This document shows positions 1-10,001 of a DNA stretch of 64,000 nucleotides, one piece after another. Under the pieces are notes generated by a model. The model did not search any database, was not told the origin of the DNA, and worked only from the letters and a program-made list of their open reading frames with translations. The number at the start of each line of letters is the position of its first letter. The first letter of the stretch is position 1. This DNA is from Enteractinococcus coprophilus. GTDB lineage: Bacteria; Actinomycetota; Actinomycetes; Actinomycetales; Micrococcaceae. The DNA lies in contig NZ_VFOU01000003.1 of assembly GCF_006716305.1 (NCBI RefSeq), forward strand, positions 558,001 through 622,000, read 5' to 3'. The position numbers were made by a program, and so were the translations under genes.

Positions 1-1
1 T

Positions 2-508
2 ACAGGGCGTTCAGCAATCGGCAGCGTGATTGAACGCAGCAGCCGCAGGATCTTGCTGGCGCATTTTGCTCAGACCCCAAGGCTGGGGCGGCACGCCACG
101 AGTGAAAAACGGCCCAGTACTCGGTGGTTACGGGGCGGCCCCATGAAAGCCGCGTTACAAGCTACGATGATGCGTTTGCCCTCACAACTACGCCGGACAC
201 TGACCTGGGACCGTGGAACAGGACGGGCTACCCATGCGGATTTCATGCCTGCTACGGGGACGAGGATGTTCTTTACGAACCCGCCTTCACCGTGGCAGCA
301 CCCAACCAATGAAAACACCAATGGTTTGCTACGTCAATATTTTCTCAAAGGTACTGATCTGTCCCAATGGGAGGCAGCCGACCTAGAAACCGTCGCTTTG
401 ACGCTCAATAACCGAACACGTAAAGTCCTGGGTTTCAAGACCCAGGCAGAAGTCTTCGCCGACCAGCTACAATCAAGTCATAACAGCAGTGTTGCTACCA
501 CCGATTGA
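2..508 (+). pseudogene. IS30-family transposase, C-terminal part (5' end outside window, degraded)
   Basis: The frame is open from base 2 and reads like the C-terminal catalytic half of an IS30 transposase: GRSAIGSVIERSSR near the start, LTWDRGT (second catalytic Asp) around base 200, and NENTNGLLRQYF (catalytic Glu) around base 320. IS30 enzymes cut and join insertion-sequence ends through a DDE active site. The stretch between the first and second landmarks does not match the usual spacing sequence and the residues after LTWDRGT are atypical, so the copy is probably inactive. I could not identify the terminal inverted repeat after the stop. Its position at the edge of a polysaccharide island fits a mobile-element-driven exchange. 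Confidence 0.8.
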
Positions 509-630
509 ACTCACCCTGAACCAAACTAACGCCATGGAAAACAGTCACCCATCCGGGGAGTGACACAACCGCACCTTCTGCCAGTAGCCCTGGTAGACGT
601 GCCTGTTGCCCTTCCCCTGCGGATCGCCTA

Positions 631-2094
631 CTAGGGCTGCACTGGGAGGGGCCACTCTTTAGGATTCACTGGCATACCCAGTAGTCCGGGCTCAACCATT
701 TCAATCATCCGATGAAAAACTGTCGAGTCGTCCCTGCGCTCCACTGGCACGCTTAGCATGGCCTCGAAAATAGACCGCGAGTTGAACGGGATAAACGCAA
801 CCCCATAAAAATCACGCTCTAACATCGACACCCCATGCCACGCAGACATCCGATGCTCCCAATAGAACTGATCGAATGGATCGAGGAAGTCTGCTGCGGC
901 AAAGAACTCAGAGTCCTCAATATAGGACTGAAACCCTAAAAGCGAGACATCATCAAATCGCGCCTTACCGTGCGCTTCAATAGCGTCTCGAACCTTCGGC
1001 CCCATGGCTTGAGTATGCAGATTGCGCATGGCCCCAGCAGTAACCGGACCTTTGACCCCTTTTCTCCTTTGGGCCTGGTAGAAACTCCTGCCGATTTCCA
1101 ACAAATTCCCAGAAACCGCAACAGCATCGGAACTCCCAAACCAGCTACTCAGAGCGCCCACATGGGCTTTATGATGGGTCGCAAAATTGGCTTCATCCAA
1201 GCGCAATGCCAATTCCTTAGATGTTCTGACATGGGGCACTACACTATGGGACACCCCGTAACATGCTGCTAGGTCAGCTGCAAACAGTCGATCCCTTTTC
1301 GTATCATTCCCCAAACCGTAGGTGTAAGTGGAGAACTCAAACCCTGAGTTCAGCCCGACTGCGAAAATCACCCGAGAGTCCAGGCCGGCCGTTAGTGCCA
1401 TATTCATCACACGGCCCCTAGCCATGTTCCGGAAGGCGTTAGTAGCTGCTTCAAGGCACTCCGCTGCCACCTCATCAACGGATCGCTGGTTAAGCTGACG
1501 AGTCGGCCAGAAACGACGGGTGCTATTATTTGCAACGTCATAGTAAGTGTTGGGAATAAGAAGCTTCGTGCGCAGATATGGTGTGCGATTGCCAGGGTAT
1601 CCGTATTTGAAAGGCAGCTCATCTTTTCGGGAAATACCGCCTAGTGCATGCTCGACCAGGAGGGCATGTGAGGCCACGACACCGCCTTCACCGGCATAGA
1701 ACACGGCCCTCATCCCCGTGGCATCACTGACAATCTTCGATTCGCTCTGACTGCCAAATATGACCGCATGTCGGCCAGCGTACTTGCTCAGGACTGCAAA
1801 AAACTTGTCCTCACTAACACGCAGGGCTTCGAGCAACACATGGGCTGGTGACGCATCTTGAATTGATGTCGTTGAGACACAGTGTCCAATGATCACCACA
1901 AACAAATTCCCGTTCCCGGAAGTATCAACTTCCGTCCTGGGGTGCACAAAGAAATGCTCTAATAACGGTCCCGGAACGTAAGTAGGCGGCGCTTCAACCG
2001 GACGGCTAGCGAATAAAAACCCACACGGAAACCGCGGAACTTCAAGATGTGACATATGAAGCAGCCTACCCAGAAAGGCTCTACACCACTGCAT
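631..2094 (-). CDS. Asparagine synthase-like (ATP-PPase) protein of polysaccharide locus
   Basis: A 487-residue protein with the PP-loop-like motif TAGLDSR at residues 235-241, which corresponds to the SGGLDS nucleotide-binding loop of asparagine synthase C-terminal domains. The preceding ~200 residues lack the Cys2 of a true glutaminase domain but contain a segment (GxxAVFYAGEGGVVASH) typical of the asparagine-synthase N-terminal fold. In this family such proteins adenylate a carboxylate to form an amide. In polysaccharide loci they are suspected to amidate uronic or amino acid substituents, which is inference here. A second start 13 codons in (base 2055) is possible. It is the first gene of the island after the IS30 remnant. 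Confidence 0.65.
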   Translation of the reverse strand: MQWCRAFLGRLLHMSHLEVPRFPCGFLFASRPVEAPPTYVPGPLLEHFFVHPRTEVDTSGNGNLFVVIIGHCVSTTSIQDASPAHVLLEALRVSEDKFFAVLSKYAGRHAVIFGSQSESKIVSDATGMRAVFYAGEGGVVASHALLVEHALGGISRKDELPFKYGYPGNRTPYLRTKLLIPNTYYDVANNSTRRFWPTRQLNQRSVDEVAAECLEAATNAFRNMARGRVMNMALTAGLDSRVIFAVGLNSGFEFSTYTYGLGNDTKRDRLFAADLAACYGVSHSVVPHVRTSKELALRLDEANFATHHKAHVGALSSWFGSSDAVAVSGNLLEIGRSFYQAQRRKGVKGPVTAGAMRNLHTQAMGPKVRDAIEAHGKARFDDVSLLGFQSYIEDSEFFAAADFLDPFDQFYWEHRMSAWHGVSMLERDFYGVAFIPFNSRSIFEAMLSVPVERRDDSTVFHRMIEMVEPGLLGMPVNPKEWPLPVQP

Positions 2095-2345
2095 ATGACT
2101 ATCTAGATGGCCACCCTTGGATCCACACAGCCGAAAATCATTGCCACACTGATCGGCGCCGCTTATAACGTCAGTGCCTTATACAACAGCATGAGTGAGA
2201 TTCCAGCCGTCGGAACCATTCGCTGCAAACGTTAGATTCTAGTCTACCTCTATCCTCTGGCTCGATGCAGCGCGGTACTGCATTCTTCGATCAGATCCCG
2301 GAATGCGACAGCGCTTGACCATTTACCCGTAGTAAGATCCACAAT

Positions 2346-3232
2346 ATGATTGTTTCCTTGGCAGACGTGACCACACACCACGACGTACCCACACAAGAAC
2401 TCCCAGACCACACCGAGTTCGCGCCTTTAAGCGCACTAGGAGTCACCAAATATCGGGCACGTCTACCAAAGAGCACTCACCTCGAAGCACTGCTGATCAA
2501 CAAGCAATCCGATGTCCTAGTAGTTGCGTTTCATGGGGCAACGCTACGACGCAAAAGACCGATACCACGATTCGAATGGATGCGCACAATACGCGATACA
2601 GAGTACAGCAGTTTGTACTTTTCAGACCCATGCTTGCAACTGAGTGAGAAACTAGAGCTCGCCTGGTACACAGGATGGGAGAATCTTGACCTCTACCCCA
2701 TCATCGCGGACTGGATCACTCAGGCGGCTGCGGCAGTAGGAGCATCACAAATCTTTCTTGTCGGAGCATCCGGCGGAGGGCTAGCTGCCCTACAAATCGC
2801 TACCTACTTACCTAACAGCACGGCGGTACCGTTCAATAGCCAGACCAGCATTTCAGGCTACCTAGTAAAAGGCACCCGTTACAGCGCACAACGCGCTTAT
2901 CTGAATACCGTGATGCCACAACTCAAGCCATCGACACCACTCGAGGATCTCCCGCAGCGATAGACTGGGCAGCGCCATTAGGTGAACGACTCTCCGCCCT
3001 TGCACGGTACAAGACCAAACAACCAAACTATGTTTACTATGTACAAAACAATCACGATTACACGCACGTTGAGCAGCACTATAAACCGTTCCGCTTCGTG
3101 ATTGAGGACAGTCCGAATAGCAACCGGTTCCAATTCGCTCATTACGAGGGGCCTGAAGCGCACGAACCACCAGCAAAGCGAGTATTCCTAGAGCACCTGC
3201 ACAAAGCCGTGGAATGGCACGCAACACTCTAA
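2346..3232 (+). pseudogene. Alpha/beta-hydrolase-like protein, frameshifted
   Basis: The first 205 codons (2346-2963) encode an alpha/beta hydrolase-like chain with the nucleophile elbow GASGGG (Ser142). It stops early at 2961-2963. In the -1 frame the reading continues from about 2951 to a TAA at 3230-3232 as ...AAIDWAAPLGERLSALARYK..., ending EWHATL. Joined, the product is about 295 residues, matching the 293-residue paralogue at 13126-14007, including shared YMQN/YVQN and cargo-end segments. So a single-base deletion near 2951-2957 most likely broke this copy, unless it is a sequencing error or a programmed shift (no obvious slippery run is seen). Function is unknown; an esterase or acyl-transfer role on the glycan is a guess. 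Confidence 0.75.
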
Positions 3233-3248
3233 CAGTCTCAAATACGAA

Positions 3249-3278
3249 GAAATGCCCTACCAATTGGTGGGGCATTTC
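3249..3278. terminator. Bidirectional terminator hairpin
   Basis: A near-perfect palindrome (AAATGCCC...GGGGCATTT with ACCAATTGGT at its centre) lies between the convergent genes ending at 3232 and 3444 and is followed by a T-rich run on the plus strand. One G.T wobble is the only defect. Confidence 0.8.
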
Positions 3279-3443
3279 TTCTGAATCCTCACTTCTCCGG
3301 CAAACGCTCTGCTAAGTAAGTGTACAATCTTCGAACTGCAAAGACGATAATCGTACGTGGTGCTAGGTCTGATGGGGCCTGAAGAGACCTTGTCGGGCTG
3401 ACTGCAAATCATAAACCGACCTCGCCCACGTATTGTCATACCT

Positions 3444-5963
3444 CTATACTTCCTCGAGCGCAACCGACTCTACTGGCTCTGCTAAGATCGGGGCAATCAG
3501 CTCTCGGTAGGACTTATGACTAAACCTTTGCTCCACAGCTTGCAAGGCACGTTTAGATTGCTCTTCATAAGCTATCGGATGCTCGTGAAAGTATCGAATA
3601 GTTTTTAGTACATCCTTTGGAGCTTTATAAACCGCAGCTTCCCCGAACACCTGTCTAAACCGCTCCGGCAAAATAACGACTAGACCGGTAGCTAAAGCCT
3701 CAAGTATGGCTCTACCAAAGGCTTCGATCGCCTGTTCATGTTGATAGAAGACATAATAATCTAGACTTTGCAGAAAACTGAGCGGCGACATTTCATTTGC
3801 AGAATATACCGTCCACCCGGGCGGCTCGATGGTGGTATCCAACACCTGCAAGGCGACCTTAGCGCCTCCTAGAATTCGAACATCAAATATTCCTTCACCG
3901 GGATAGACTCTTGCCAGGGTCTCTGCGGAGTTCGGCCACTTCATGGGATTATCACGAGAGTGCCTACCCACGACTGGAATCAAACTGCGTCGAGAACCTC
4001 TATCGGTTCTCCACTCACCAGGATTTACTATCCCAGGCATATCAAACTCAGCGAGAGAGGCTTCATTTAGGTAACTCCTAATAGCATCCCTGACCTGTGG
4101 CCCTTGAGGAACCCATAAAGGCCACCGTTTAAACATTAGGTTCGCATTCTTGTGGCAGTCAGATACTAGATATCGGATGTCCGATCCATCGAGCTCTGCT
4201 GGCGCTTGATTGGCGAGAACTATTAGTCGTTTGACATTCAAAGCGGAGGGGCTAGCGGGGGGAAACTGTAAGATAGGAGGATACCTGAGAATCAAAAGCT
4301 CTACCTCGACTGGATCGTCGTAGAGCACCTCCTGCACCTTTCCAGCATTCACGAGCTTTTGAATGGGTTCGCAAAGTGGCTGAGTTTCAGTAGCCATAAA
4401 CCTGGCAGCTTCCAGATGAAGAATGCCCACGCTATATCCCGACTCAGTCAGTGCCGTGATCTCTTCCAACATAGATTTTTGTGGGCCCCCGAAATGGCGC
4501 CAATCCCCGGCGAAAACGACTTCGACTCTCGTCGGGAAGCTATTTGGGTCTGCGCGCAAAGCTCGCGGGATAGATATTGGAGGAAACTCATTGGGGTCGA
4601 GTTGTAAGTCGGCCTTGGGAGCATGGCGGTGCCAGAAGTTATACGCGGAACGAAATTGACGACGCGCAGGATGCTGCCACCCCGGTCGAAAATGTGAACG
4701 CGAGAGAGAATCTTTTAGAATTCGGATAATAGCAAGTGGCTTCTTAATATCGATGATTGCCTGGCCAGTTATCGCCTCAATACGTTGAGCTAATTCATTA
4801 TCAGCGGCTTTTCGTATTGGTAAGAATCCGCCAGCTGCATTCATCACATTTCGACGAACCATTAAAGACGAAGCGTTAGCTCCTTCAGGCTTATAGCCTC
4901 GTCGAACCCTAGAAAGATTTTCCGTACAAGAGATCGCCCTCGTACGACACCCTGGCGCTGCTTTGTTTAACTCAAGGGCCTCTACTTGAAGTTCAAGCCT
5001 TTGGGGGTGTGACCAGTCATCGTCATCCTGCCCTGTAACTAATTCCCCCCGCGCCTGCGAGAAACCTATATTTCGCGCTCTGTAAGTACCGCCATTTTGC
5101 TCGCACGTAATCAGCCGTATCCGTGGATCTAAATTCACTACTTCGTTGATGACGTCCTGATACTCCTCACCAGAAGCATCGTCCACTATCAACAGCTCTA
5201 GGTTCGTCCACGTCTGCGCGAGAATGGAACCAACAGAGGTCATGAGTCCCTCCCGCGTTGGTTTGTATGTGGTCAATACCACGGTCACGTCGGGTATCTC
5301 ACCCTCCGAGACGGGCACTCGAGTCCGGAGATCATGGGGAGTTTCTGCCTGCAACCTGTCGAACGGCGTCCCGGCCCGCTTGGACAACTTAATAGGTAAT
5401 AGGTCATTCTGAGTAAATGACTGATTAAAGTTTTCGAGCCACTCCTCCGCTCTTTTGTGCCCTAGACCTTCCCTGAAAGGGTTGTAAGTCTCCGCTCGCA
5501 GATATCCGAAATATTCCCGATCCACGTCCGGATAGCGGTTGAGAAGCTCTCTCGCATATTCGTAGTCACCGGCCTCGATCAGGTCTTCGACCAAGAGTCG
5601 ACGTAGTCGAGTAGAACCTTTTTTGGCTGGAGTGAGATTATTCGAAAGCTCTAGACAGCGGCGCCCCAACCTCTGATCTTCTGCGGAATCTGCCTGTAAC
5701 AACAAGACTCTGCCGAGAGATCCCAACCGGACAGGATCTGTGATCTCCTGTTCGACTAAGTCAGCACGATTATATAGAAGGAGCTCTTTGATTTGTGAGA
5801 ACGTCAGGCCACCAGACGTAGCTTGATGCGCCAAGAGAAAGCGAAAGTCCCTTGACTCTGTCCGAAGCGCCGTTGCTTCGATTGCCATTCTCAACTTCAT
5901 GAATTTCTCTGCATAATCGGAAATCAACTCAGCGGAAGTGAGTCTGTCAAGATTTCTAACCAC
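3444..5963 (-). CDS. Bi-modular glycosyltransferase (GT2 plus GT-B-like domain), copy 1
   Basis: An 839-residue protein. Residues 1-220 are helical and unassigned. Residues ~226-420 are a GT-A/GT2 domain with VVLTTYKPTR, DDAS (261-264) and the GQDDDDW metal/sugar-nucleotide motif (311-317). Residues ~478-830 resemble a GT-B fold: FAGDW, VVGRHSR, and a C-terminal E-x7-E-like stretch around AFGRAILEALATG. It should transfer sugars from nucleotide donors during cell-surface glycan assembly on the cytoplasmic side. It is collinear over its full length with the protein at 10504-13002, so the pair arose by duplication. The GTG start at 5963 has only a weak upstream purine stretch, so the start is uncertain. 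Confidence 0.8.
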   Translation of the reverse strand: MVRNLDRLTSAELISDYAEKFMKLRMAIEATALRTESRDFRFLLAHQATSGGLTFSQIKELLLYNRADLVEQEITDPVRLGSLGRVLLLQADSAEDQRLGRRCLELSNNLTPAKKGSTRLRRLLVEDLIEAGDYEYARELLNRYPDVDREYFGYLRAETYNPFREGLGHKRAEEWLENFNQSFTQNDLLPIKLSKRAGTPFDRLQAETPHDLRTRVPVSEGEIPDVTVVLTTYKPTREGLMTSVGSILAQTWTNLELLIVDDASGEEYQDVINEVVNLDPRIRLITCEQNGGTYRARNIGFSQARGELVTGQDDDDWSHPQRLELQVEALELNKAAPGCRTRAISCTENLSRVRRGYKPEGANASSLMVRRNVMNAAGGFLPIRKAADNELAQRIEAITGQAIIDIKKPLAIIRILKDSLSRSHFRPGWQHPARRQFRSAYNFWHRHAPKADLQLDPNEFPPISIPRALRADPNSFPTRVEVVFAGDWRHFGGPQKSMLEEITALTESGYSVGILHLEAARFMATETQPLCEPIQKLVNAGKVQEVLYDDPVEVELLILRYPPILQFPPASPSALNVKRLIVLANQAPAELDGSDIRYLVSDCHKNANLMFKRWPLWVPQGPQVRDAIRSYLNEASLAEFDMPGIVNPGEWRTDRGSRRSLIPVVGRHSRDNPMKWPNSAETLARVYPGEGIFDVRILGGAKVALQVLDTTIEPPGWTVYSANEMSPLSFLQSLDYYVFYQHEQAIEAFGRAILEALATGLVVILPERFRQVFGEAAVYKAPKDVLKTIRYFHEHPIAYEEQSKRALQAVEQRFSHKSYRELIAPILAEPVESVALEEV

Positions 5964-6269
5964 GAATACGAACCAGCCTTCTTAAGCACTATATCTCTAA
6001 TTAGTAGTATGCCGTCCTTCTCCTACCACGTAGCCCAGTTGACGGGCCTAGCTCGGCATAGACTCACGTGATCTAAGAGCAAGAAAACGTTCCTTGGAAA
6101 GATAACACTAGTTATATTCTGAGACCCACTACAGCATGAGGCAGTTCTTTACCGCTAAACAGTCGACTCAAGGAATTAGGGATATAGAGGGCATGGTAGG
6201 TTGTCTATGAAATTCTCTACTCATCTTCGTATGTTATTTACTATAAGAGGGACAAGGCTGGTCTAACCG
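5964..6269. other. Intergenic region between divergent genes
   Basis: About 300 AT-rich bases separate the divergently transcribed glycosyltransferase and methyltransferase genes. It presumably holds both promoters. I see no convincing -35/-10 pair, hairpin or coding sequence. Confidence 0.5.
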
Positions 6270-7691
6270 ATGACGGCAAGGAAGTTTCTGCACGCAATAG
6301 TCGGCGGCATTCTCGTACTGAGTATCCTGCTTACGCTCATATTATTCAACTTCGCGCCGACATCTCCACTGTTCATCCCATTAGTAAGCATCAGCGTTAT
6401 CTGTCTAATGGGCGTCGCTGCACTTACCTTAGATTCATTTCGTCGGTTCTTCAATGAGCGCAGGGAGGCATCTCAACGCTTGCTTGATGAGGTACGCACC
6501 CATCGCGCGGAAACAAAGCTGGCAGCTCGAGAGCTTAGAGAACAACTCGCCAGTGCAACGTACGAGTCAGCGGAACTTCAGCGTTCGTTAACTCAGCAGA
6601 GCTACCGCCCAGCTATTTCGAGAATTGAACGGATGCATGACAGTTTATCGCGAGAGAACTCGAAAGCGGCAAGAGAAATTGATCGAAGTTCCTCAACGAA
6701 CCGAAGCTTGGACTCGTCCCCAGCACAGTTGGACAGTGACCATCTCAGCTCCGGCGTTAACTCTGACATTGGCCCCGAGATCGACAAGCTAGCTAGAAAA
6801 GTTGATAAATTGACTGACCTTCTGACGAAGGTCCACCAAACGGGCAATACCAACGCAAGCGCTCTAAATCGCACGACCAGTACAAAAGCAAAGCAGATTA
6901 TTTCAGTTTTAGAAACCCAACGCCACGAGTTTCTACGCGTACGTCGCGATTTGCAAAAAACTAGGCGACAAGTCATCTCCACAGTTCAACTAGCTGCAGG
7001 CGAAATAACAGCCCAGGCTGAAAAGACGATTTGGAACGAGACTAACGAGCACGAGGCTCTAGCTCAGCTCTACCCTCGTCATGACCTACGGGATCTCATG
7101 CCGCCATCGGGCCGGTGGGCTATGGACGCTCGCGCCTTACTTCATCTTGTGCAGATCGTTTCCTCAAGGAGACCTAAACAAATTTTGGAAATAGGCTCTG
7201 GAACGTCAACAATATGGCTTGCTTATGAGGCTGAGAAAATCGGCGCCAAAGTGGTGTCCGTTGATCATAAAGAAGAATTCGCCTCTCTCACAAGAACGTA
7301 CCTTGGCCACCACAGCTTAGATGCCGCAGCAGAGGTAATTACCTTGCCATTAACACAAGTTCGTCACGACAAAACCGACTATCAGTGGTATGACATTCAG
7401 ACTGCTGACATGCCGGAAGAGATTGATTTATTGATTGTGGATGGCCCCCCTGGGTCGCTCGGTCAGTGCGCCCGGTACCCCGCAGTACCTCAATTGTTAG
7501 AGCGTTTGCGAAGCGATGCTGTTATCATTTTAGATGATTCGACACGAGAAGATGAGATTCGCATACTCGATCAGTGGCTGCGGCTCCTCCCTGGGTACTG
7601 CCAAGTAGATAAGGGTTTGAGCAGATTAGGTATCCTTGCGCCTGAGGATTCGCGCTGGGTGCGCTCACGAAGCTCTCAGCCTCTAGCCTGA
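6270..7691 (+). CDS. Membrane-anchored coiled-coil class I SAM methyltransferase
   Basis: 473 residues. Two hydrophobic segments (about 8-29 and 35-54) anchor the N-terminus. A long charged, heptad-rich region follows (about 60-235). The C-terminal ~190 residues are a Rossmann methyltransferase: motif I EIGSGTS (307-313), acidic strand-2 end VDH (331-333), and IVDGPPGS near 395. The enzyme should methylate a glycan or lipid-linked sugar at the membrane. Such tethered coils can act as length rulers or scaffolds in O-antigen systems such as WbdD, which is an analogy only. It stands alone and divergent from the GT at 3444-5963. The ATG start has a weak ribosome site. Confidence 0.75.
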   Translation: MTARKFLHAIVGGILVLSILLTLILFNFAPTSPLFIPLVSISVICLMGVAALTLDSFRRFFNERREASQRLLDEVRTHRAETKLAARELREQLASATYESAELQRSLTQQSYRPAISRIERMHDSLSRENSKAAREIDRSSSTNRSLDSSPAQLDSDHLSSGVNSDIGPEIDKLARKVDKLTDLLTKVHQTGNTNASALNRTTSTKAKQIISVLETQRHEFLRVRRDLQKTRRQVISTVQLAAGEITAQAEKTIWNETNEHEALAQLYPRHDLRDLMPPSGRWAMDARALLHLVQIVSSRRPKQILEIGSGTSTIWLAYEAEKIGAKVVSVDHKEEFASLTRTYLGHHSLDAAAEVITLPLTQVRHDKTDYQWYDIQTADMPEEIDLLIVDGPPGSLGQCARYPAVPQLLERLRSDAVIILDDSTREDEIRILDQWLRLLPGYCQVDKGLSRLGILAPEDSRWVRSRSSQPLA

Positions 7692-8550
7692 TAATCGTCT
7701 CAGCTCTGTGGCTCTTAGGCCCTGATACTTCTCCTCGCACCTGTCCCAACACTTCAGACTTATGTCGATCGTATGACCACCTGCTTATTAGTGGAGATAA
7801 CATGTTGGTTTGCCACCGGGAGATAAACTCGGTTAACGGCAGGGGTCCAACTAGGCTCACGTTAGTAACAGAGCTACTACGGCGAATATTACTCGAGTCG
7901 CCAGTGTCGAAGTAACCCGGAAGGCCACGAGTGAACAGCCTCTAGGCTTGGTCAGCGCGCTTGAGCATTCAGTCTGCCGACGGCAGACTGACTAAAGCCC
8001 CTTGAACTCATCTTGCGGGAAACCAATCCGCACAAGAGGGCGAAACTTGCGACATTAGGTCTGGTTCGGCACTTCAATGTCGCAGGCTACTTCCACTCAC
8101 ATGCCACGTACTTCAACATTGTTGAGATGGCAGGGTCTGCCCAACGTTATCCTAATAAACGGATCCTGGGTACGTCGAAAGCATATAGAACTCAGGAAAT
8201 AGGTAAGAACCTAGTGTGCAGTTAGAAAATTAGCGTACTACTCATCTACCAATTTCTATGACCTTTCATAGGCCTCAGGGTATTTCGCTTCCTGGCTGCC
8301 GCATCTAGCCGGTTTACTCATCACAAAAACCAAAGCAGGCCGATTCACACGTAGTGAGCGGCGTTCTCTACTAAGGGCTCTTCTACGACATCGAGAACTT
8401 ATCGCTCAGATGTTAGAAACAAATAGTTCGGGAGTTGTCCGCAATAAAAAGCAATTAAGGGATCGAGAGCCCCGGAAGGGCCGTGGCCAATTATTAGGGC
8501 CGGCCATCGAAAGTGGACCGAAACCCCTCATATATTGTCATCTGCGGAAG
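7692..8550. other. Long non-coding or decayed stretch
   Basis: About 860 bases with no supported gene. A perfect inverted repeat, CAGTCTGCCG and its complement around one base, sits at 7970-7990 and could be a weak terminator or a protein site. An open frame on the plus strand (about 8270-8637) has no recognisable family and starts without a ribosome site; it may be a gene remnant. Confidence 0.5.
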
Positions 8551-8673
8551 CTAGCTACCCTGCTGATCTTGTGCTGCTTCGAGAGCCTCACGCAATTGCT
8601 GATTCTCATGAGCGAGTTCACTAACCTGCGCATATAGATCAGAGATCAACGCTAGAATTGGGCCTGGATTCAT
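8551..8673 (-). CDS. Small coiled-coil peptide coupled to tail-fibre-like gene
   Basis: A 40-residue frame that starts with the ATG overlapping the stop of the upstream gene in an ATGA junction (8670-8673), the classic arrangement for translational coupling. The product reads MNPGPILALISDLYAQ then a heptad-like QVSELAHENQQLREAL segment, which predicts a short oligomerising helix. No family is recognised. Tight coupling suggests it binds the 341-residue product, for example as a trimerisation or chaperone helix; that is inference. Confidence 0.6.
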   Translation of the reverse strand: MNPGPILALISDLYAQVSELAHENQQLREALEAAQDQQGS

Positions 8674-9695
8674 ATTGAAGTTATCCTAAATTCTCCGTTA
8701 CGAAGCGTAATTCTGTGGAGGGTTTTGGTCTCTTGATCTTGCATGATGATACCCCGGTCAGCATCTTCGATCTGAAGATCGCCACCTGCTAATCGCAGGT
8801 TCCGATGCCGACTTCCTGAAAACCCCGCTGACAAGCTTATTGCTCCTTCATGACGGCTAGATTCCCAGAGCATATGCCCATCAGATTTAATCGAATAGCT
8901 CTTCGTGGCGCTTTGAACTTTGAAGGTGTGTTGATTGCCTTTAAGATGCAAAATACTATCCGGCTCGAAGCTGCCCCCTAACGCAATGAACCCTGTTGAC
9001 CGGTCGAACCTAGCGACTGGAACTTCTCCCCCGGAGCCATCATGCCTAGCCAGGGTCAGGTTATATCGTTTTCCCTGAGAGCGCCGCACCGACCATCGCT
9101 GGATCTCTTCTTCGCCTCTCGTGTTAGTAGTAAATTCGAGTGTACTTGAAGCAAGGCGAAAAGCTCCCCACCCAACACCGAAATCTGCCGAAGACGTTCT
9201 AATATTCGTATGGTCTTTATCGTAATCGATAATGAACCGTGACTGCATTTGCCCTTGACTATCCGAAACTTCCACAGACCAATGTCGGTGGGGCGTTCCA
9301 GCCGGATTGTTTGGCAGATCGTGAGCGCCCATCCAAGCTTTCATTTTGGGGTCGTCCGGATCAGTGGAATCCCACCAACCAATAAACGGTTTCGCATAGG
9401 GGGTTCGCCAATGAAGTTCCAACACGTCCCCAGCGCGTTTGTTTGGCTTGTTCGATCTCTCCCAGGCCTCTAATATGATCCTATTAGACCTGGTATTTGG
9501 CGGTGTTTCGAATTTGATATCCCCATGTACAGTGCCGCCCTTAAGCGGTAAGAATCCCCCAGCTGACGACGCTTGTCGTGCTATCGCGGACCCCTGGACC
9601 GAACCTTCTTTGGCCGCTGTAAGTCCATCTTCTTCACTTGATATAGAGTTCAATGTATTATCCGAGGGTTTGTCTTTTTCCTGTTTATTTGTCAT
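8670..9695 (-). CDS. Phage tail-fibre-like / surface beta-structure protein
   Basis: A 341-residue protein of no confident family. Residues ~49-60 (LPLKGGTVHGDI) match the recurrent LPLxGGTmtGdI motif of phage and tailocin tail-fibre proteins. The rest is beta-rich with repeated short strands, and the C-terminus (RGIIMQDQETKTLHRITL) resembles the terminal strand of such fibres. There is no signal peptide or membrane segment. The N-terminal 45 residues are polar and low complexity. It lies in the glycan island without other phage genes, so it may be a co-opted structural or glycan-binding protein. Confidence 0.45.
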   Translation of the reverse strand: MTNKQEKDKPSDNTLNSISSEEDGLTAAKEGSVQGSAIARQASSAGGFLPLKGGTVHGDIKFETPPNTRSNRIILEAWERSNKPNKRAGDVLELHWRTPYAKPFIGWWDSTDPDDPKMKAWMGAHDLPNNPAGTPHRHWSVEVSDSQGQMQSRFIIDYDKDHTNIRTSSADFGVGWGAFRLASSTLEFTTNTRGEEEIQRWSVRRSQGKRYNLTLARHDGSGGEVPVARFDRSTGFIALGGSFEPDSILHLKGNQHTFKVQSATKSYSIKSDGHMLWESSRHEGAISLSAGFSGSRHRNLRLAGGDLQIEDADRGIIMQDQETKTLHRITLRNGEFRITSI

Positions 9696-10001
9696 ATCAA
9701 TTACGCTACCGCGAAAACCCGTAGCTTGCCGGGATTGGCCATACTTTCAATAATCTACTGTCGAACGAACGCTTGAGAATACACTCTCGGGCCTCGTTTC
9801 ACCCCTTGACTCGTTCGCTCAATGCGCTTTAGAGCTTTACAAAGCAATGGGGGGAACTTAGATAGCTGCTGAAACTCTTCGAGAAGGGCGGTGCCGTAAC
9901 ATGCTCCTTCATCGGTTGATCGGCGTACGGATAGTCATATGCAGATTTAAACTGTTTCACACATAATTGTCTAATTGTCAATGCGAAGGACTATACGACA
10001 T
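9696..10001. other. Intergenic region
   Basis: About 300 bases between two minus-strand genes. It probably contains the promoter of the 8670-9695 gene. No hairpin, repeat or coding frame stands out. Confidence 0.4.

Noticed and set aside
8013-8225. 70-codon plus-strand frame in the gap
   Set aside because: No ribosome site or recognisable motif.
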